64,000 nt of DNA. It comes from Daphnia carinata. Lineage: Eukaryota; Arthropoda; Branchiopoda; Diplostraca; Daphniidae. The DNA lies in the NCBI RefSeq assembly GCF_022539665.2, contig NC_081338.1, forward strand, positions 6,126,446 through 6,190,445, in the 5' to 3' direction. The notes beneath the pieces are model-generated. The model was not told the origin of the DNA. It searched no databases and saw only the letters and a list, made by a program, of their open reading frames with translations. Positions within the stretch are counted from its first letter, which is position 1; each line of letters opens with the position of its first letter. The position numbers and the translations under genes are program-made. Below, in pieces: positions 33,201-44,641 of this stretch.

Positions 33201-36200
33201 GAGAACCTTCCATAAAACGGCGTCGTGTTTCCGACAAGTGGATTCCGCCCAATGGCGTCTTTGGAAGTGAATTGGGTGGAACCAGGGCCAGACAGTAGAT
33301 GCCCACTTGATGGATCGAGTCGACGGCCTGGAGGACACGCGACATCCACTGAAAACTCTGATTTTTAAAAAAGACAAAAAAAAAAAATTGAAAATGAATT
33401 GCGGAATTCCGGATGGATGAATCAAAATTTAAAAAGAAAAAAAAAAAAAAAAATAAGAAAACCTCTTCTTCGGAGCAGTCGGGCCGCTGTTCGGCGATGA
33501 CGCAGATCCGTTCGTCTCTCAAAACTCGGATGCTGAAGACGGCAATGCGGCCGCGATAGATGAATTTCATCGGCTCGACGGCCAGCACCGTGGCGATGAT
33601 ATCGTCCGTGTTGTGCTTACGGCCGGTGACGGTCATGAGGCCGTCGCGAGAGCCGCAAACAAAGACAAGACCGCCAGGGCCGAGGAAACCGAGGAGGCCG
33701 CTGCGGATAAATTCCGTTTCGGCGCTCATGGCGTCGCCGGATGGCAAGAGCGGCTGTACGCGGAATGTGGCGTTCGACATTCCCTTCAGACCCCAATAGT
33801 GGGCGCCGCCGGACGCGCTCCCGACACAAATTTCACCGACCTCGTCCGTCTTGCACAAGAAAGGCGGACCTTCCATCTTGACCACAACCATAGCTGCTCC
33901 GGGCATCACGTGCCCGCAATCCTGTAGGGTTAGCGACGTCAAAGAGTTCTCCTGATCGACGCGCACGACGCCGTAGCTGAGACCTTGCATAGAGAGAATT
34001 CCACGGCCGGTAGCGTTGGCTCCTGAGCGGCCGGGACGGCGGAAAGAGACGGTCAGGACTTCACTGGAAGCGGCGCAAGGGCAAACGGCGTCGGCCCGGA
34101 GGCCTTTGCTTTGAAAGACGGCCAAGAATTGATCGCAAGACGACAGCGACCACGGATTGGCTCCGTCGGCGACCAATAGCATTCGCAGCGAAGAGAGATT
34201 GATGTCGCGGTGGTCCCGCGTGGCCAGCAGGCCCCAATGTAGGTCGCGCGATTTCACGACGGCCAGACTGGCTTTGTATTTGGTGATCATTTGCATCCAG
34301 GACGCCGGATTGGTTTTCATCAGCGCGTACGGAATGAAGATGGCGTGCATGCCGTTGAGAACGGCCGTCAGCACAGCGTGCCACAATCCAACTTCCCTCT
34401 GCCCTCCCCCACAAAAAAAAAATAGGAATTTTAATTTTTTTTTTAAATTATTATTATTCACACTTCACATTGATTGATTTGTTCAACCTTGAAATCCAGG
34501 ACGCAAACGATGACTTCGCCCTCGGTGTAGGAGCAAGCGGCCGTTAAAGCTCGACAATGGGACAACATGGCCGATCGGGTAATAGTGACTCCCATCACCG
34601 ATCCTTCCTTATCCGTTTTATACTGCTTGAAATAAAAAAACAAAAAACAAAAAGAAAAAGAAAAACAATCAGAAAAAAAAACAACAAAAATTCAAAATAT
34701 CGAAATGACTAATAAGAACCTCGATGTAGGCGGGCGTATCGTCCTGGAGTTTGGGTGGCGGCTGCCAATCTTTGGGCGGCTTGATGAGGTGGTCGGTAAC
34801 ACACCAGTGGAGTTTGGGCCATCCTTTGAAAGCGATGACTTCCCCAGCAGCCGTTTTGGGCAATCCCTTGAGGCAAATATCCGAGGTGAGGGCGACGGCA
34901 ACGCCGCACGAGCCCAGCAGGAAGCCGATCTGCTGCGAGCCAGCATCTCGCCTCGTCAGCGGCACTTCGATCGGCACCGGCACAACACCTGCGTGCAGGC
35001 AGCCGTAAAAGGCGCAGATGAATCCGATCGAGTCGCAGTTGGGGAACACTAGGGCCACTCGATCGCCCGGCTTGACGCTGCCCAGCGCTTCCAGTCCGCC
35101 GACTCCGCCGCTGCTGTGCTTGCTCAACTTGTTCAAGAGAGCGTAGGCGATCTTGTAAGAACGGCTCTGCAATTTGCCTGCTTTAGAAAAAAAAAAATCA
35201 ATCATCAAAACTCGAAATTTTATTTTTTTGAATAAAAAGAGATGGATGAAGACGGCCAAGGGAAAAAAAAGGGACAAGAGTTGGCATGAGAAAGAGAGAA
35301 AGCTTGCGTCTTCAGAAGCTGTCATCAGGGGCTATTTCTTTTTCTTTTGACTAATGGCTTTTAATATTGCGCACATTTCCTCTTCTTCTTCTGCCCCGTT
35401 CCAAACTTGTCTCGCTTTCCCAGCTCTCAAAGTGATGGAGAGCCTGCAGCATTTTGGCCGTCTTAGGGCATCTCTCTTTCTTTCTTTTTTTTTTTTTTTT
35501 TTATTCTTTAGAAAAAAAACAAAGGGATTTGAAATACCGTAAGTCAAAGTGGTGAACATTTTGCCGTTGGGGTCGAGGACGGTGGCGGCGGCGGCTTTAT
35601 AGCTGGACGAGCCGTAGCGCTGGACGGCCAACTCCAGTGACCTTGGCAGACCCGACGGGATGATGAGTTGATCGCCGAGGGCAGGCGTCATAGGCCCGCC
35701 TTCGGGTTTCGGCGCGTTCGGGTCCTTGGGATTGGCCGCCAGTTCCAGTTCGATGTCGTCATCTTCGTAGAATTCGGGCAGCGGACGACGCTTGGGCCTC
35801 TTGAGCGTGTTGAGCAGCTGCTGGATCTTGGCTGAGACTTTCCAGCGGCCGTTCAAGCTGTTTAACGTGCCCGTCGTGTCGTCCAGCGATGTGGACGAAG
35901 TGCCGGCCTGTGGCGCCTGAGTCTGCATCGGCGTCGTCGAAGCGTTCGAGGACGGCGTGGCCGAAGAGCCGCCAATGATGCCGTAACGGCCCAGCCTGTC
36001 GGCCGCGGCCGCCGTGGCCGTCCTCCTGATTTGATTCGTGTTGTTGGTCACGTCCGGCGGTTGAGCATCTAATTATTTAACAAGACGTTCCGAAAATATA
36101 GCGAATGTCAACAAAACGGCCAAAGGCAATTCGCAATACGTACACGGATGGAAAGCGGACATGGCGTCCGTCAGGTCGTTGAGGTCGGCCGGCAGGCCGC

Positions 36201-39200
36201 CGCGGTGCTGCTGCTGCTGCGCTTGCACTCTGCGTCGCTGCAGGTCGTTGCTGTCGTTGCTGCTGTTCTCCCAGTCATCGTCAAAGTTGGTGGTGGACAC
36301 TGGCGGCAGAGGAGCGGCCGGCCTGCCGGGCGGCGGCAGCGGCGGCTGCTGCATCATCCACGCGTTGGAACCGGTCGGCGTGCCACCGTTGCCCACCCGG
36401 CTCAAGATGGCGTGCGATGCAAGGCCAGCCTCCCTCGGAGGCAGTTGAGGTGGCGGAGGTGATGAGACGGGCAGTGCCGGAAGTGGTCTGCCTTGCTGGA
36501 TGGAAAGCGGAGGCGTGACGTTGCGCGTCGATCCGGCGCTGTGGCTACTGCCCGCATCGGACGTTTGATGTTGCAACGGCGAATGCTGGCCAGCCGACGA
36601 TTGCCCCATCACGTGCATTCTTTCATTTCCGAACAAATTGTGAAATTCAATCTTTTGTTTTTTTTTTTGTTTTTTTTTTATTATTATTAAATTTTTCGAA
36701 AGTGGGTCACAATCAACCGAAGCTGGCCTGGATTTTGTTCTTTTTGATTGCCTGGATCTAATCCAGAACGCGAACAAAAAAAAAAAAATCGAGACGCACA
36801 CACACACACACACACATTTCACGTGAATGTTTAACTACCTGCGCCCCCCTTTCACGAATTGAATAAAAAAATATATTCAGTAAAGTACCGGGCTACTAAT
36901 AAATGGGACGCATGCCAATAACCATCCGTGAAACTCCTTTTTTTTTTTTGTTTCCCATTATCCCGAAAATTGTTTTTCATAGCAGCAACCGAACGGGAAA
37001 AAAAAAACATTCCCGAGGAGGAGGACAATGAAGAGAAAGTTTTTTTTTTTTTTGAAAATTCAGCTGCACGAAATCACAATTTCTTTAAACGATTTCTTCT
37101 TCTTTTGCCCGTCTCTGCAGAAAGGGGGGGGGGAGAGCGCGCAAACTACAATTTACTTTAACGATCTCGATAGATTTGACTTTGATGGCCTCCATCAAAA
37201 TACATAAAAAAGCCAAGAAAACTCGGACTCTTTCCCCCCCCCCCCTCTAAAACGTGAAAGTTTTTTCTTTTTTTACCTGTGAGTTCGTTCGGGAGTCCCG
37301 ACCGATGCGACCGGCACCGCTCCACTTGCCGGGCCTTGATGTTGTCGAGACGGTGGCGGATGACAGTCGTCCTCTTCATCGTCGTCGTCGTCGTCCACCT
37401 CGTCCTCGACATCGTCGTCTTCGCTGCTGCTGCCGCTGCTGCTGCCATCTAGCGACCCTCTCGTTGACTGGCCATGTTGTTGTTGTTGTTGTTGCTGCTG
37501 GACTTGCTGCTGCTGCTGTTGTTGCATCATCACCATCTGTTGGTGTTGCTGATCGGGGCCCATGACCGTCGACGTCCTTTTACTCGGCATCGGCATCGAT
37601 GGTTTCGGGCGACTTTGCATAGCGGCCAGCACTTGCTGGACGGCCTCTTGGCGGACCTCAGAGTGGTAGCGACTTTCATGGCGCGTCGCTTTCCGGTGCG
37701 CTCTCCTCCGCTCCCTCGATCCTCCTTCATCAGCCGACGGACTCGTCCCAGCCATTCCAGCAGCCCCATCATCTTGGCCAGCAGCATCCCCACCACTCAA
37801 CTGTTGTTCAATTCCTGTGTTCGTATTTCCAGATCCAATTTTAAAAAGGTTTGAAAAATCAAAAACAAAAAAAAACAATTCAGACGTGATTTATTTGGAC
37901 AAAAAAAAAAAAAAACAAGAGTCACGAGTTGTGTCCATATCAGATAAAAAAAGAAAAAGAAAAAAAAAGATGTGTAATAAAAAAAAACAGACGAGTCCAT
38001 ATTGATACAAAGAAGGAAACGGATCGAGACGCATCCTGGTGTGCAACACATTTTCTTTCTCTTTTTGGTCAGAGGCCATTAACACAACCGTCAATCGTAA
38101 AATTCATTTTTCCTTTTTTTTTTTTTTGCAAAAAAAAAAAACGATCGTTAGGGCGGTCACGTTGTCCAAAACGATCTTTTTTTTTTTTTTTTCAGGGACG
38201 TCTATGTGCCCCTTTTGTCTAGCGCGTGAAAGTGATTGCTTCGAGAACAGTTCGTCTAGCTACATCGGGGGCCTGTCTTCGTGCGTGCATAAAGGCCCTT
38301 GATCATTCCAAATGTGGAATTCTTTTTTAAACAAAAAATCCTTCCGTGTTTTTTGTTTTTTTTTTTGCATCTCGAAGGTTCTTTCTCTCATTCACAAAAT
38401 TGTTAAAAAAAAAAAAGAAGCTATGTTAGCGTAAAGGTTGCGACCTTGTCTTTCCTTTATACGGACCGACATAAGAAAGAAGTATATTTCACAATAGTCT
38501 GGCGTTCATTGGCGGGCTTTCTAAAAATGAGCGAATCAAATTGGACCTGTCATCATCAGGCAGCCATGTTTTTTTTTTTTGCTCTCTTCATTATAGTAGA
38601 GTGACCTTTTTCGAATGTCGCAAACGGTTCAAAAGGTTAAAGCATCGGTGGCAACAAAAAAATGTAAAGACGAGCGTTCAACTTTCCCCCTGTTTTGTTT
38701 TGGAAAAAAAAACGTGCAAACCAATTTGGCTTATCGGACCAAAAAACTTTCAGCGTTCAATTAAAAGGTCTTAAAAAAAAAAGGACTTACCAGCGGCGGT
38801 TGACGATAGCGATGACACGGACGACGATGTCGGTTTGGGAAGGTAAGGGGCCAGCAGCCGGGACCGTTTCTTTTCGTAACCTTTTTGCGTGATGTCTCCT
38901 GCAAAGCAAAATGGGGGAAAACAAAACAAAACAAAAAATTATTCATAATGTAAACAGACAAGGCGATGCTCCAAACAAACAAGAAAACACATTCCAATTT
39001 GAATGAATAAAACATTATCCTTTTTTTTTTCTTTCCCTCTATTTTGTGCCGCTGAAAATATAAATAAAGGGGAAATTGCATAAAACATGGATCCATGATT
39101 TCTTTTTTCTTCTCACACTCGAGACCCGTGAAATGCTGTTTTCCCGAAGCCTCACGAAAAAAACAAAACAACCAAACATTGCCTAAATAGGGAAGCCGTA

Positions 39201-42200
39201 GGCATTAGCATCGTAACGACTTACAGCCATCACTCACACAACGTTTTCCCACATCGGGCGGGGTCACCACTTGCTTGTCAGTGTTTTCTTTCCAAATTAG
39301 AATATCTTTCCCAACATCCCCTCTCTCTCTTGTGCCCCATCTTGAACCAAATGGCTTTATATTGAATATACATTATCTCGTGTGTGTGTGTGTGTGTGCT
39401 TTCTAACCTAATCATCGGCGGCCATTTGTCCAAATTGAAATGGGCCGCCGATGTTTGTTTCTTTTGTAATTCGAATCCTCTTTCCCTAACCGAAGGCAGA
39501 GAGAGAGAGAGACAGGCAAACACATGTTTTGAAAAAGAATCTGGCAACACGCACACACACACACATTTGGAGTGGGTCAATAGGGCTCCACACCACTCGC
39601 AAAAATATTCAAAAATTCAAATGTTTTTTCTTCTTCTTTCGACAGGAAATGTTTGGGAAAAAATTATTCTTTTGACCAAAAAAAAAATAAAAATAGTGTT
39701 GACCCAGATTTTTTTTTTTCTTTTGTTTCGGAGGGACCTACCATTAACACGCGAGAGTTAATTAGCATTGAGGGGAAATTTATAAAAAAAAAAAAAGGCG
39801 GTAGGCGGCGGCCTTTTTTTTTTTTTTCAAACAAAACAAAATCATTAGTTAAATATTTAAAAAGAAAAGATTAATAAAATAAATCCATCAAGACAATTGG
39901 ACTGGACACAACACTAGAGCCACAACGGGGTTTCTCTCACACTCAATTGTTTTTTTTCTTTTTTCTTTGACGTCATTTATAAAAAGAAACCACCAAGGCA
40001 TTTTTAAATTTACCGCCAACTTATAGGGGGGGAGGGCAACCTAAAACGGGTGGAAAAAAAAAAAAAATACGATAATTTCGCGGTCGATTTAAGTTTTCAT
40101 CGTTTGAAAAAAAAAAAAAAAAAAAAATAGCCAAAACGTTTGGGAATGAGAAAAAAAAAACGGAACGCTATGACTATCACGATTAGAGAAAGTAGCTGGA
40201 TGGAACTCACAACGCTATCCGCCGGAAGGCACCCAGCAAAAAAAAAACAAAAACTTTCACGAAAACCACAAAAAAACATTCACGAAAAAGCATAAAAGAA
40301 TTTTTTCCTCTATAAGAAAAAAAAAAAAAAAAGACGGACCCTGATCCCCCCCCCCCTCCCTATTTCTCTCAACAGCAAACGTAGCGTGTCACGGCAATTC
40401 TTTTTTTTTTTTTTTTGCGGGTAAAAATGAAGTGGTTCGTACGAGAGGGCAGGGCACGAAAAAAAAAGGAGGAGGGGAATGAGAAATACCACTAGTGGAT
40501 CGTGATGAAGATGGAGAGAGCGTCGGTGGCGACAGCGTCGGATTGGTGCGTTTCAGCTGTTTCTTGCCATCGGCTCGCAGTTTGGACGAGCGGATCCAAG
40601 GCTGTTGGTCCGTCAAGATGGCCGACTCGTTCAAGGCGACCACCGTCGTGGCTGACGAACGGCGTCGCTCGGGCGGGATGAAGATCAACGGGTCCCACAT
40701 CGGCGGCGGCAAAGGGCCGTTGCGTCGCGGCTGTCCGCGATCCACCAGCGCTTGATACAAATCCGATTCCCAATCATCGTCGTTCGTACGCGACGTCTCA
40801 ATCCCTTCCGATTTGACCATGTCACGTTTCGTTGGCACCGTTTCGACGGCCGACGGTGGCGCCACAGCGGCCCGTTTGGCTCCTTCCACCGGAACGAACG
40901 AGGTAGGCAGAGGTAGATAGGTCCAGTCAGAGACTAATTTAGCGCCACTCAGCGCTGACTGACTGCCCAGCTGGGAGCCTTTGCTGCTGCCCAGCTTCTT
41001 GCCGCTATGGCCCGAGCTGTTCCTCTTTTTACGGCCGGAACGACGACGACTGCTGCGACGCTTCCTCTCCGATCGCCTCAATTGAGATTGACGTCGTTTG
41101 ACACGAAATCCGGCCGCCGGCTGTTCCACTTTCTTGACGAATTTCGTCCGTTTCGATGGATTGTTGTTGTTGTTGTTGTTGTTCATCGTCATCATCGACG
41201 AGGACGGTTTGCTGGGCTCGCTGGCTGGCGCGTAAATGAGCAATTCGGACGGCTCGGCCGTTCCGCTTTGATGGACGGGCGAATCTCTGGGAAAGGTTGC
41301 TCCATCCGGATGGCCTCGCTGTATCGATCCGGCGTCGTTGCGGTGCACAATGTTGAGATCTGTCTTTGATTTCTCTTTGGATAATCTGAAATTGCGGATA
41401 GCGCCGCCATTGGAATGGGCCGTCGAGTGCGACTGAATCGAAAGGCTGGCCGTGCTCGAAACGGAACGGCTGCGAGGCCGTATGATTTGCTGGAACAAGG
41501 ATTTCGTCGAGGAGAGAGGCTTCTTGGTTGCGCCAGACGTCGGTCCGGCCGTGGGACTGGGCGAACGAGAAAAGATCTTACGAAAGGCCGTCATTCCGGG
41601 CGTGGTCGGACGATGAGGCGGATGCGGCATCGGTTTCGAACTGTTGGCGTTGACGCTGGGCCGCAGTAAAAGCCACTCGTCCGTCCGATGGCCGTGCCCT
41701 CCCCCATCGCGATTGGCCGGCTGGTGGCCGTTGATGGCCGTCCCGGCATTCGACACGCTATCCTTCACCCGCTGGAAGAAATCTTTGACCTTTTGGCCGG
41801 ACGATTTGGCTTCCACATCCGCCGAGATTTGCTTGTCCGGCGACGATCGATGGTGTGGATGGATGCGGTGCGGATGGATGCTGTCCAGACTCCGACTGGG
41901 CACTAACCGATGTCGATTGTTAGGCACGACCGTCTCCCTGCGGATGGTCGGATGCCGGAATTCTTCCTTGTTCCGCTCTTTGGACGATTCCGGTTGTTTC
42001 TTCTTTTTGCCGCTGGAATGGTTGGACAAAGGTGGCGCTGGCGGCGGGGCAAGATCGGGGCGGGTGGACCCTTGACGGCAGACTGGCGTCCGAGGTTGTT
42101 GTTGTTGTTGTTGCGGATACCTCAGCTGAAACCAAGGGTCGTAACCGACGACGGCCGTCCGCCCATTCCGGCCGTACGCCACGGCCACAGGATGCGGCGG

Positions 42201-44025
42201 CGCCACGTACGAAACTGGCACAACGTTGTAAGAAAGCTGCATCCGCATTCGACCCGCATGCTGAGGATGCAGGGCATAAGCCGTCAACCTGCTCAACGAT
42301 CCGGACCGTGTAGATCCGCCGGAAGAAGGATGGTGATGATTCCTGCTCTGCCTGACGTGACCCGAAGGCGGAATGCCGTCCGTCTGTCCGCCATTACTCG
42401 ACCCGTTCACCAATCTCCTCAATTGATCCAACATTGTGTCTCTCGTTTGTCCTTCACTTGGCTGTTTTCAATCAGCAATTTGTCTCGCCATGTCCGAACG
42501 AATCAAAGGAAACCCAGAAACAATGGCCAGAATGCGGATGAATTAAGCATATCCAACCATCGCTATTATCCAGCCGAGTGGAAAAGGGGGGGGGGGGGGG
42601 GGGAGAGTAGATAAGAAAAAAAAAAAAAAAAAAGGAGGTATGTGTGTCATGCGCTCACGATGGCGCCCACAAACAGACGCATTGAAAGAGATTCACGGAC
42701 GGGCAAACGAAGATGGCGAGAAGATGACGTGGTTTGATCCGACAGCTGCACCTTTTCTTTCTACAGTTGGACACGAGCCAAGAAATGGCACACAGCACAG
42801 AGACTTCACAGATTTATACGGCAAGGTCGTTGCATCGCCCTCTACTCTTCGGTACCAGGGGGAAATGCGATTAACATAAAGATGGGTGGTGCTAGTTACT
42901 CGTTTTCTAGTGGGGGTTGATGTTATTGGGGCTGCGATCACGATTGCCCCGATGACGGATGATCTTCTCTCAACAAAAAAAAAACAAACTCGCACAGGTA
43001 CAAAAAGGAAAGTCACGAAAAGTCCTTGGATTGGTTCAAAGAACAAGGCAAAAACAAATGGTGAACACACAGAGAGAGAGAGTCGGCTCTCAAATGCACA
43101 CACACCTGCACAGGTGGAAGGTCGGGCACCAACTGAACGCTCCTGCCGCACCGTACCCAACTACTACCTGCACTGGCCCGTTGAGATGTTTCTTCTTCTT
43201 CAACGTCTGATTTCGGTTATCTAACTTTCTCGTAATTCCAACGATTCGCACGACGTGAGTACTTCAAGTGCATACGAGCGTTCAATGGTCGCATTGCGTT
43301 AAATGATACTTTGCGTGTAACAAAAAAAAAAAAAAAAAAAAAAAATATCAACAAAAGGACTTTTTAAAAGATGGAGAAAAAGGGAGAGCAGGAAAAAAGA
43401 AAATGTATGCAGAAGCCCAGTCTGTTGAATAAATAAAGAAATGGCCACCTGGAAGACCCCGACAGCAGACTGATCTGGCTGTGCTGATAGAGAGAATACA
43501 CACACATACAGATGCCCGCCTGCGGGCAAATTTGTTCATCCCGCGCAGAAAACATACGTCCATAACTTTCAATTTCAACATGCAGCCAAGTGTGACCCAT
43601 CTGATTCATTGTTACACTCTTTGTGGGGGAGTGGTAAGAGTCCCTCTCACCGGAATGATAATTTGGGAAATGTGGACACAAGATCAAAAACCACCACGCA
43701 AAAGGTGTGGATATGACTCATGCTCTTTGTGCACAACTGCACACGGTCAAGATCCTAATGTCTCACGAAAAGCTATCATCCTCAATATGAGCCTGATGTT
43801 GAAAAACTTGTGTGGAACTTAAACTGGCTAGTTAACTCTACGTCAAGTCCATCTGGCTGTTTGGAACTGGATCGAGTAAAACAACAAAATGGATTTGAAT
43901 GTTTGAAAAGTTCAATCTTTACCTTCTGATAATTCAAGCTCAAGTTCAGCCAGCCGGATTCTGACGTCGTCGGGCACTTTGAGATTTTCCAGTGGGTTGA
44001 CTGGTACCAATCTGGAATCGGCCAT
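30272..44025 (-). CDS. DIP2: Disco-interacting protein 2 homologue
   Basis: Fourteen exons on the minus strand join in phase: 44025-43923, 38898-38791, 37814-37277, 36619-36144, 36068-35538, 35177-34720, 34622-34488, 34398-33463, 33357-33126, 32480-31572, 31478-31255, 31159-30778, 30712-30589 and 30521-30272. They give 1801 residues, like fly DIP2. Residues 1-70 form the DMAP1-binding domain (RLAELELELSE, then GDITQKGYEKKRSRLLAPYL). A disordered Gln-, Pro- and acid-rich stretch follows. Two adenylate-forming (AMP-binding) domains come next, with GLLGFLGPGGLVFVCGSRDG in the first and YLDFSVSTTGMLAGIKMSHA and SYGVMELCTKGL in the second. The C-terminus is LADQLDPIYVAYNM. DIP2 proteins act in fatty-acid/diacylglycerol metabolism and in axon growth. 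The first intron is 5 kb and contains an alternative start exon. RECQL4 is divergent upstream. Confidence 0.93.
32793..32966 (-). CDS. DIP2: Candidate cassette exon of DIP2, 58 codons
   Basis: Between DIP2 exons 9 and 10, this stretch has a GTACAG acceptor and a GTATTT donor, enters and leaves in phase 1 as its neighbours require, and has no stop over 174 bp. It encodes a Pro/Leu-rich segment ending DEEHQPIYANIM. Inclusion would insert 58 residues between the first adenylate-forming domain and the conserved IGPASVMVGN start of the second. The acceptor is preceded by A-rich sequence rather than pyrimidines, as is that of exon 10. Other animal DIP2 proteins I know lack this insert, so it is either lineage-specific or chance. 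Confidence 0.5.
40490..42434 (-). CDS. Large alternative first exon inside DIP2 intron 1, 648 codons
   Basis: From an ATG at 42434 the frame is open for 1945 bp, ending in a GTATTT donor at 40489 in phase 1. That is the phase of canonical DIP2 exon 1, so it can join exon 2 (GDITQKGYEKKR). An in-frame stop lies shortly upstream of the ATG, so this is a first and not an internal coding exon. The protein is basic and low in complexity: short polyQ and polyN runs, His-, Pro- and Ser-rich parts, an Arg-rich nuclear-signal-like block (RRSERKRRSSRRRSGRKKR), plus more ordered pieces such as VKDFFQRVKDSVSNAGTAI and DWESDLYQALVDRGQPRR. If read past the donor it ends after 33 poor-quality codons. It could instead be a separate nested gene. 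I recognise no domain. Confidence 0.6.
42586..42625. repeat. G18 run followed by a long A run
   Basis: Eighteen consecutive G bases at 42586-42603 are followed by a purine stretch and about 19 A. The block lies about 150 bp upstream of the ATG of the large DIP2 intron exon; the sense strand of that exon sees C18 and a T run. It could form a G-quadruplex or be prone to slippage. Confidence 0.85.
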
Positions 44026-44641
44026 TCTTCTTCTGTTACAGTTCCTGAGAGAAGGATCTCACTAGGGGCGGGTCGTTTCAGCCCGAGATTCCTCATGCAA
44101 GAAAATGGTTCTTTAGTGTTCGATGTGGGCTGAAGCTGAGATCGAAATCCTTCACACAACCTCAGACAAAACGCATCGATGAGGTAGAACTCCAACCCCG
44201 GAAGGCGAGAATGTCAACACAAGCCACCCACACACATATACATACACACAGACTCTTTGGTCTCTCTCACACATCCGTGACAGAGAATCACACGCCATGT
44301 TTGTTTCAATTTTTTCTGAAACACTAGATGGCGCCATGCATCACAAATGATTGTTTTTTTTTTTTTAATTTTATTACCTATGCTTATCGGCTTTGATTAA
44401 AAAATAACTGGAGCTTCTAAAAAGATTCAGTAAACGAGTTTTGTTAATCTTCATAATGCGTTCTTATTTATTTGATTTATGAAACCAAATAGATAATTTT
44501 ATTGCCGGCAATGCTGTTCGAACGAAGCAGAATACTAAGCAAAACCCGGGAAAACACCAAAACAATTGTACGCGGCATTTGGCTGCTCCCACAGGTTCTC
44601 ATCCTCGTCTATCGTAGATTTTGTCAGCAAAAATAAAAGAA
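44026..44641. promoter_or_regulatory. Shared upstream region of DIP2 and RECQL4 with a CTCF-like site
   Basis: The two ATGs are 616 bp apart in divergent orientation, so both promoters probably lie here. CACTAGATGGCGCC at 44322-44335 closely fits the general CTCF core pattern (CCACNAGRKGGCRC type). No TATA box is evident near either start. Binding is an inference. Confidence 0.5.

Noticed and set aside
40389-40489. Extension of the large DIP2 intron exon to the stop at 40389
   Set aside because: The last 33 codons fall in homopolymer-rich sequence (PFFF, KKKKK), unlike the preceding exon, and a phase-correct donor lies at 40489.
31522-42614. Many plus-strand and second-frame open segments over DIP2
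   Set aside because: They are shadows of GC-rich DIP2 exons, with no family signature and no splice continuity.
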